A stretch of DNA of 19,220 bases from contig JBDSBP010000403.1 in the NCBI GenBank assembly GCA_039921525.1, positions 1-19,220 on the forward strand, in the 5' to 3' direction. Each line of letters starts with the position of its first letter. Within the stretch, counting starts at the first letter, position 1. Origin of the DNA: JADCRZ01 sp039921525. GTDB lineage: Bacteria; Bacteroidota; Bacteroidia; Chitinophagales; Chitinophagaceae. The notes below the pieces were generated by a model. The model was not told the origin of the DNA, ran no database searches, and worked only from the letters and a program-made list of their open reading frames with translations. Positions 15,080-19,220 of this stretch are shown here, piece by piece. A program made the position numbers and the translations under genes.

Positions 15080-16279
15080 ATGGGACCTTTATTTGAACAG
15101 GTTACAGATGTTTCCGGCTACCACCTGGCAGAACAAATCGGGTCGGGGGGTATGGGTGAGGTATTTAAGGCATACAATAGTTCGCTGAACAGGTTTGCGG
15201 CAGTTAAAATATTGTACGAAGATATTTATGCCGAACGGTTTAAGAATGAAGCCTATATTCAATCTTCCATAAATCATCCAAATATTGCCAGGCTTTACGA
15301 ATACGCTACCAACAAAGGCAGGCATTGCATCGTAATGGAATACGTGGAAGGCGAATCAATGGATGCCCTGTTGCACCGGAAAAAGAAACTTTCCAATGAA
15401 GAAACAGAAGATATTCTGCGACAGATAATCTCAGCCCTTGCATACCTGCACAAAAAAGATATCTTTCACCGCGACATTAAACCAACAAATTTTAAGGTGC
15501 AACCCGACGGCACCGTTAAAATGCTGGATTTTGGCATCGCGAAGCATAAGTATTCTCCAAAATTTACACAAATCGGGTCAATAGTAGGAACAACGGAATA
15601 CATGGCACCTGAACAATTTCAGCAACGTCCCGAACTCAAATCGGATATATGGGCCCTAGCCGTATTGTGCTACGAATTAGTTACCGGTTACATGCCTTTT
15701 GAAGCTTCCAACCCGGTTGAATTGCAATCTAAAATTTTGAAAGGCGTTTTTACAAATCCTAAAATATTATTACCCCAGCTTTCTGAAAATTTATCAACCA
15801 TAATCGATAAAGGGCTTAAAGTAAATCCGGCTACCCGTATCAATGCGGCAGACATAGCAACATTATTAGGTAAAAAGGATCTTAAAACGGTTAAGAGGAT
15901 TTATCTTTTTGGGCTTACCGAAAAAAGATTGTTGATACTGGCAGTTGCTGGCTTGACCGTGTTAGTGATTTTATTTCTTTTGATAAATAATAATGATGAA
16001 GTAAAAAAAGATGAAGCGGTATATGGAGTGCAGGAAGAAAAGAAAGTGTTGGAAGCGGTATCAACAGGAAGTAAAATAATTATAAATGTGCCGGGAATTT
16101 CTAAAGCTGAACTCATTTTAAAAAATGGAGAACACCGCCCGTTGCCTTATACACTTACAGGTAAAGAAGGAGATAAATTTGAGTTTACTATTCATGCAGA
16201 TGGCTATAATGATAAAGATGTGCAGGTGGTTATAACACCCCGGCGCATTTCCTACGAATTCAATCTTGAAAAAAAATAA
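15080..16279 (+). CDS. Transmembrane Hanks-type Ser/Thr kinase with PEGA-like outer domain
   Basis: A 399-residue PknB-like kinase. The catalytic domain (about 14-265) has the P-loop IGSGGMGEVF (20-29), Lys43 in AVKIL, the catalytic loop HRDIKPTN (Asp132, Asn137), DFG at 150-152 and APE at 176-178, so it should be active. The activation loop holds Thr163, Ser167 and Thr171/172 as possible phosphorylation sites. A TM helix at about 284-303 is followed by a short acidic/basic linker and a roughly 65-residue beta-rich domain (332-395; IIINVPG...AELILKNG...HADGYNDKDVQVVI), which fits the PEGA pattern of surface domains. There are no PASTA repeats. It is the first kinase of the cluster, 9 bp before the phosphatase gene, and both probably share one transcript. 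Confidence 0.95.
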   Translation: MGPLFEQVTDVSGYHLAEQIGSGGMGEVFKAYNSSLNRFAAVKILYEDIYAERFKNEAYIQSSINHPNIARLYEYATNKGRHCIVMEYVEGESMDALLHRKKKLSNEETEDILRQIISALAYLHKKDIFHRDIKPTNFKVQPDGTVKMLDFGIAKHKYSPKFTQIGSIVGTTEYMAPEQFQQRPELKSDIWALAVLCYELVTGYMPFEASNPVELQSKILKGVFTNPKILLPQLSENLSTIIDKGLKVNPATRINAADIATLLGKKDLKTVKRIYLFGLTEKRLLILAVAGLTVLVILFLLINNNDEVKKDEAVYGVQEEKKVLEAVSTGSKIIINVPGISKAELILKNGEHRPLPYTLTGKEGDKFEFTIHADGYNDKDVQVVITPRRISYEFNLEKK

Positions 16280-16288
16280 TAATTGACG

Positions 16289-17209
16289 ATGTTCTGGAAG
16301 AAAAAAAATAAGAACAATAGCGAAATTCCTGAATCCGATCCCGGATCAACGAAGCTAAATAGTGCTGATATAAAAGTCATTATTAAAACTGATATGGGAA
16401 ACGTGAGAACCAATAATGAAGATTCGGCTTCTTTCTTTCGCATTGCTGACGAAAATATAATTCGTGAAAAGGGATATTTGCTCATTGTGGCCGACGGAAT
16501 GGGCGGGCATTTAGCGGGCGAAGTAGCAAGTAAGATGGCAGTTGATATTACAAGCGAAGAATATTTTAAGGCGACAAATAATAGTAAAACGGAAAAGATC
16601 CTGGCAAAATCGTTTAGTGTAAGTAATAAAAAAATATTTCAACTGGCTTCATCAAATGATCAGTATAAGGGAATGGGTACAACCAATACTGCGCTCGTGA
16701 TTTTAGGTCAGTCAATTTATTATGCGCATGTAGGCGATAGTCGTGCATATCTGTATAAAAACAGCTTGCTTACAAGGATCACGGAAGATCATACTTTTGT
16801 GCAACAGCTGGTAAATGCCGGTGATATTACGGCTGCAGAAGCTGATACTCATCCTCAAAGAAATATACTTACCAATGCAATGGGCACAAAGGAAGACGTT
16901 CGGATTGATACCGGGAAATGTATAGCTTCCTTCGAGCCAGGAGACCGGGTGCTATTATGCTCAGATGGATTATATGATTACCTGCAAGACAATGAAATAG
17001 CAGCAGTAATGGGATATAAATCTATGCTGGAAGCCGCTGAATATTTTATTGCAGAAGCTAAAAGAAGAGGTGGTGCGGATAATATTACCGTCATTTTGGC
17101 TGAAATGGAAAATGTTCCAAAAGAAACTTCTTTAAAAACAACCAGGGAAGTGTATCTGCCCAAGCTAACAAGAGATGCAGATCTGCCAACTAATACAACG
17201 AATTTATGA
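16289..17209 (+). CDS. PP2C-family Ser/Thr protein phosphatase
   Basis: A 306-residue soluble metal-dependent phosphatase that would reverse the neighbouring kinases. I chose the ATG at 16289 over an in-frame TTG at 16283. After a basic N-terminal 30 residues, the PP2C motifs appear in order: RTNNEDS (Glu44, Asp45), ADGMGGH (Asp69), GMGTT at about 128, HVGDSRAYLY at 147-156, EDHTFVQQLV, AMGTKEDVRID, LCSDGLYD (Asp226) and GGADNITVIL (Asp264). All metal-binding acidic residues are present. There is no TM helix, so it acts in the cytoplasm. The last codons overlap the next kinase gene by 4 bp (ATGA), which implies translational coupling. Residues 275-306 form a Thr/Lys-rich tail that could itself be a kinase substrate. 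Confidence 0.96.
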   Translation: MFWKKKNKNNSEIPESDPGSTKLNSADIKVIIKTDMGNVRTNNEDSASFFRIADENIIREKGYLLIVADGMGGHLAGEVASKMAVDITSEEYFKATNNSKTEKILAKSFSVSNKKIFQLASSNDQYKGMGTTNTALVILGQSIYYAHVGDSRAYLYKNSLLTRITEDHTFVQQLVNAGDITAAEADTHPQRNILTNAMGTKEDVRIDTGKCIASFEPGDRVLLCSDGLYDYLQDNEIAAVMGYKSMLEAAEYFIAEAKRRGGADNITVILAEMENVPKETSLKTTREVYLPKLTRDADLPTNTTNL

Positions 17210-18954
17210 TAGGAGAGCGCATACATAGTTATGAAATAAATGCCCATTTGGGTTCGGGAGGAATGGGAGAGGTGTTCCGGGCCGTCGATACTAACCTGGG
17301 GAGGGAAGTGGCGCTAAAAATGCTGCGTCCACAACTAACCGTACAACCTCAGTTTTTGGAAAGATTTAAAAAGGAGGCCAGGATACTGGCGCAATTGCTC
17401 CATCCCAATATAGCGGTTATTTATAATTTCATAGAACACGGCGGCAATCATTTTATGGTGATGGAATATGTAAAAGGTCACAGCCTTGACGACCTGCTGA
17501 AAAAGTACGAGGTACTTCCTGCCGGTTTTGTGGTGCCTGTTTTTATCCAGGCATTGGAGGGCCTGCAGCATGCCCACCGCAAAAATATTTTTCACCGTGA
17601 TATTAAACCGGCCAACCTCATGATCACGGAGGATTCCACGTTAAAGCTGATGGATTTTGGGATAGCCAAAGTTTCGGGTGAACAAAAAATGACACAGGTA
17701 AACAGGATAGTGGGAACTATCGAATTTATGGCGCCTGAGCTTATTGAAGGAAAGGATGCCTCTTCCGCATCCGATATTTATGCAATGGGAGCCACTTTGT
17801 ATGAATTGGTATCGGGCAAAATTCCTTTTGAAGGAGATACTGATTTTAATATCATGCAATCTATTTTAAAATCTAAAATAAAACCTCCGGAAAAGCTAAA
17901 TGCTGCGGTGCCCAAAGCACTTAGCGATATCATTTTAAAAGCAATGAGTCGAAATCCGGAACAACGTTATCCTAACGCGAGGGCATTTCAAATGGCCCTG
18001 GTCACCTCCTTCCCCAATTACAAAGAGATAAATGTAGATGCGCTGAGAAAGCCGCAACAAAATGTGAATGCTACCCAGGTCACTCGTAAACCCTCGCCAG
18101 CGTCTACCACATTTGTAGACACATCATCTGTGAAAAAAATAGTTGAAACGGTGAAGCCGCTTGTTTCATTACAGTTATACAGGAATAAAATACTATCAAA
18201 CAAAAAGCTTTCTTTAATAATTGCTTTTTCGTTGCTTGCTGTTATCAGCATATTTGCCATAGTTGCCACAAGAAGTGATAATCCGGATCAGGCAAACATT
18301 GCTAAGAATGACAGCACCATACAGGCTATAAAGAGTGCGGGTACAGTAGTTAAGAAAGATCCAGTCGTCACTTCACTACAGGAAAATAATTCACTACCAC
18401 AACCTGACAATAGAATCCCGGTTACAGATGAATATGGCGATGATAAGAATGAAATACCTATAGCAAATGAAAAGTTGGATAGACGTATAAAAGATTTAAA
18501 CGCTGTAGCAGATGAAAAGCCAAGGAAGGCTCTTAAAAATGCAAAAGAAACTACGATAGAAAAAACTGTTGATAATAAGGAAACAGAATTACCTCCCGTA
18601 ATAAAACCAGCGGAGAAAAAAGAAATCTATATAAATTCAGAAGTAACGGTGACCCTGTCACTCATCGGCACTCCAGATATGAACCAGAAGAAGAAAACAG
18701 AACAAGCCGTGACCTTTACGGTTATACGGCCTGTATTTTATGAAGGTGTATTAATTATCAGGCAGGGTGCCAGGGCAAGTGGTAGCCTAACGATCGGAAG
18801 GGTTAGAACAGATGTGGAAATAAACCGGGTGGAGGGCGCAAACGGAATGAGTATATCATTGAAAACAGAGCGCTCACATGGCAGACGGGATGATATAGAA
18901 TCGCATAATACCTTTAATGCGATTATTCAAAAAGGTACACGAATGAATTTTTGA
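17206..18954 (+). CDS. Transmembrane Hanks-type Ser/Thr kinase with long stalk and beta-rich outer domain
   Basis: A 582-residue PknB-like kinase whose ATG overlaps the phosphatase stop. The kinase domain (about 9-268) is intact: LGSGGMGEVF (15-24), Lys38 in ALKML, HRDIKPAN (Asp132, Asn137), DFG 150-152, APE 176-178. A Thr/Ser-rich juxtamembrane stretch (290-320; NATQVTRKPSPASTTFVDT) contains T302-F-V-D305, a pTxxD-type sequence of the kind some FHA domains bind. A TM helix at about 336-354 is followed by about 115 residues of charged, Lys/Glu-rich, probably disordered stalk, then a beta-rich domain (474-582; EVTVTLSLIG, FYEGVLIIRQGARASGSL, NAIIQKGT) that I cannot assign to a family. It differs from the outer domain of the first kinase, so the two probably sense different signals or partners. 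Confidence 0.95.
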   Translation: MIGERIHSYEINAHLGSGGMGEVFRAVDTNLGREVALKMLRPQLTVQPQFLERFKKEARILAQLLHPNIAVIYNFIEHGGNHFMVMEYVKGHSLDDLLKKYEVLPAGFVVPVFIQALEGLQHAHRKNIFHRDIKPANLMITEDSTLKLMDFGIAKVSGEQKMTQVNRIVGTIEFMAPELIEGKDASSASDIYAMGATLYELVSGKIPFEGDTDFNIMQSILKSKIKPPEKLNAAVPKALSDIILKAMSRNPEQRYPNARAFQMALVTSFPNYKEINVDALRKPQQNVNATQVTRKPSPASTTFVDTSSVKKIVETVKPLVSLQLYRNKILSNKKLSLIIAFSLLAVISIFAIVATRSDNPDQANIAKNDSTIQAIKSAGTVVKKDPVVTSLQENNSLPQPDNRIPVTDEYGDDKNEIPIANEKLDRRIKDLNAVADEKPRKALKNAKETTIEKTVDNKETELPPVIKPAEKKEIYINSEVTVTLSLIGTPDMNQKKKTEQAVTFTVIRPVFYEGVLIIRQGARASGSLTIGRVRTDVEINRVEGANGMSISLKTERSHGRRDDIESHNTFNAIIQKGTRMNF

Positions 18955-18961
18955 TGGTGTT

Positions 18962-18987
18962 GGGTTGGGTTTGGGATTAACGGTGGG
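18962..18987 (+). other. Candidate G-quadruplex motif after the last kinase gene
   Basis: Four GGG tracts at 18962, 18967, 18973 and 18985 are separated by 2, 3 and 9 nt, starting 8 nt after the stop codon; further GGG tracts and a T6 run follow at 18995-19003. In RNA this could fold and block 3' exonuclease or polymerase. The 9-nt loop makes it a weak motif. Confidence 0.35.
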
Positions 18988-19004
18988 AGCTGCGTTTTTT
19001 GGGA

Positions 19005-19051
19005 GATGCCACGGTTCCCTTCCATGAAAAGGTCTACCGTAGGGACACATC
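19005..19051. repeat. Imperfect inverted repeat
   Basis: The paired blocks are GATG/CATC (19005-19008 with 19048-19051), ACGGT/ACCGT (19011-19015 with 19036-19040) and CCTT/AAGG (19018-19021 with 19029-19032), enclosing a 7-nt loop. The nesting suggests a folded intergenic repeat unit, but the stems are short and interrupted. Confidence 0.4.
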
Positions 19052-19167
19052 TTCAAATTAAGTGCAGGAAAGTTCATGAAAGACTTTATTATTAGGCGAT
19101 TCAATTTTTTTGTCATTTCAGCGAAGCGCCTCAACCTTCCGGAATAAAAACATCTAACGCGCTTCCC

Positions 19168-19212
19168 CTGAAATCTCTACAATGGGAGCTATCTCCATCG
19201 TAGCGATTTCAG
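19168..19212. repeat. Long near-perfect hairpin (REP-like or terminator) at window end
   Basis: The left arm 19168-19188 and right arm 19193-19212 pair over about 20 bp with two mismatches and one bulged base, closing a 4-nt CTAT loop. The arms begin CTGAAATC and end GATTTCAG. The length and near-perfect pairing are beyond chance expectation. It may be a dispersed repeat unit or a bidirectional terminator for the kinase operon and a gene beyond the window. Confidence 0.75.
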
Positions 19213-19220
19213 CTCAAAGC

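Larger units (their letters stand above)
18955..19220. other. 266-bp downstream flank without a gene
   Basis: No coding sequence is supported. It holds a G-tract array (18962-18987), a split-stem hairpin (19005-19051) and a strong long hairpin (19168-19212). Such a pile-up of structured intergenic sequence suggests the end of the kinase operon, but the window stops before any next gene. Confidence 0.6.

Noticed and set aside
13336..18954. Reading the kinase cluster as part of a type VI secretion post-translational switch or an antiphage kinase system.
   Set aside because: No T6SS or known defence gene is in the window, and both kinases have TM helices with outer domains, which fits envelope signalling better.

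Overview
The window looks like a chromosomal segment of a Bacteroidota bacterium, most likely of the Chitinophagaceae/Sphingobacteriia type (a genus is not assignable from this alone). The reasons are a SusC/SusD pair, a LytS/LytTR two-component pair, TAnnTTTG-type -7 promoter elements, little Shine-Dalgarno signal, and short palindromic or heptameric intergenic repeats.

Region 1 (1-7359, + strand) is the 3' part of a polysaccharide utilisation locus. It holds a 5'-truncated SusC-like TonB-dependent transporter, a SusD-like lipoprotein, a secreted right-handed beta-helix protein with a C-terminal PDZ domain, and a secreted GH29-like alpha-L-fucosidase-type protein with an N-terminal beta-sandwich. 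A strong heptamer-built hairpin separates susCD from the two enzymes. The likely job is binding, import and trimming of a fucose-containing (perhaps pectic) glycan.

Region 2 (7523-12708) is a mixed redox and regulatory block. On the - strand are a thioredoxin-reductase-like flavoprotein with a CPYC motif, a 75-residue two-TM protein, an atypical SDR without the YxxxK catalytic motif, and an AraC-family regulator. On the + strand is a LytS-type sensor kinase with its overlapping LytTR response regulator. The promoters of the two-TM protein and the SDR, about 2.8 kb apart, share a 17-bp box and a perfect TACTTTTG -7 element at the same 23-bp spacing. This suggests a small co-regulated set, possibly under the linked AraC protein. 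Four copies of a GACTTCSGAAGTC palindrome lie between the SDR and araC genes.

Region 3 (13336-18954, + strand) is a compact Ser/Thr phospho-signalling cluster and the most unusual part. In order it encodes a cytoplasmic FHA domain joined through one TM helix to a periplasmic trypsin-like protease, a transmembrane Hanks kinase with a PEGA-like outer domain, a soluble PP2C phosphatase, and a second transmembrane Hanks kinase with a long charged stalk and a distinct beta-rich outer domain. Tight spacing (9 bp, then a 4-bp ATGA overlap) argues for one operon after the protease gene. The parts fit a circuit in which kinases and phosphatase set phospho-Thr levels read by the FHA domain, which could gate a periplasmic protease. 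The operon may continue past the window, but the last 266 bp hold no gene, only G-rich and hairpin-forming sequence.
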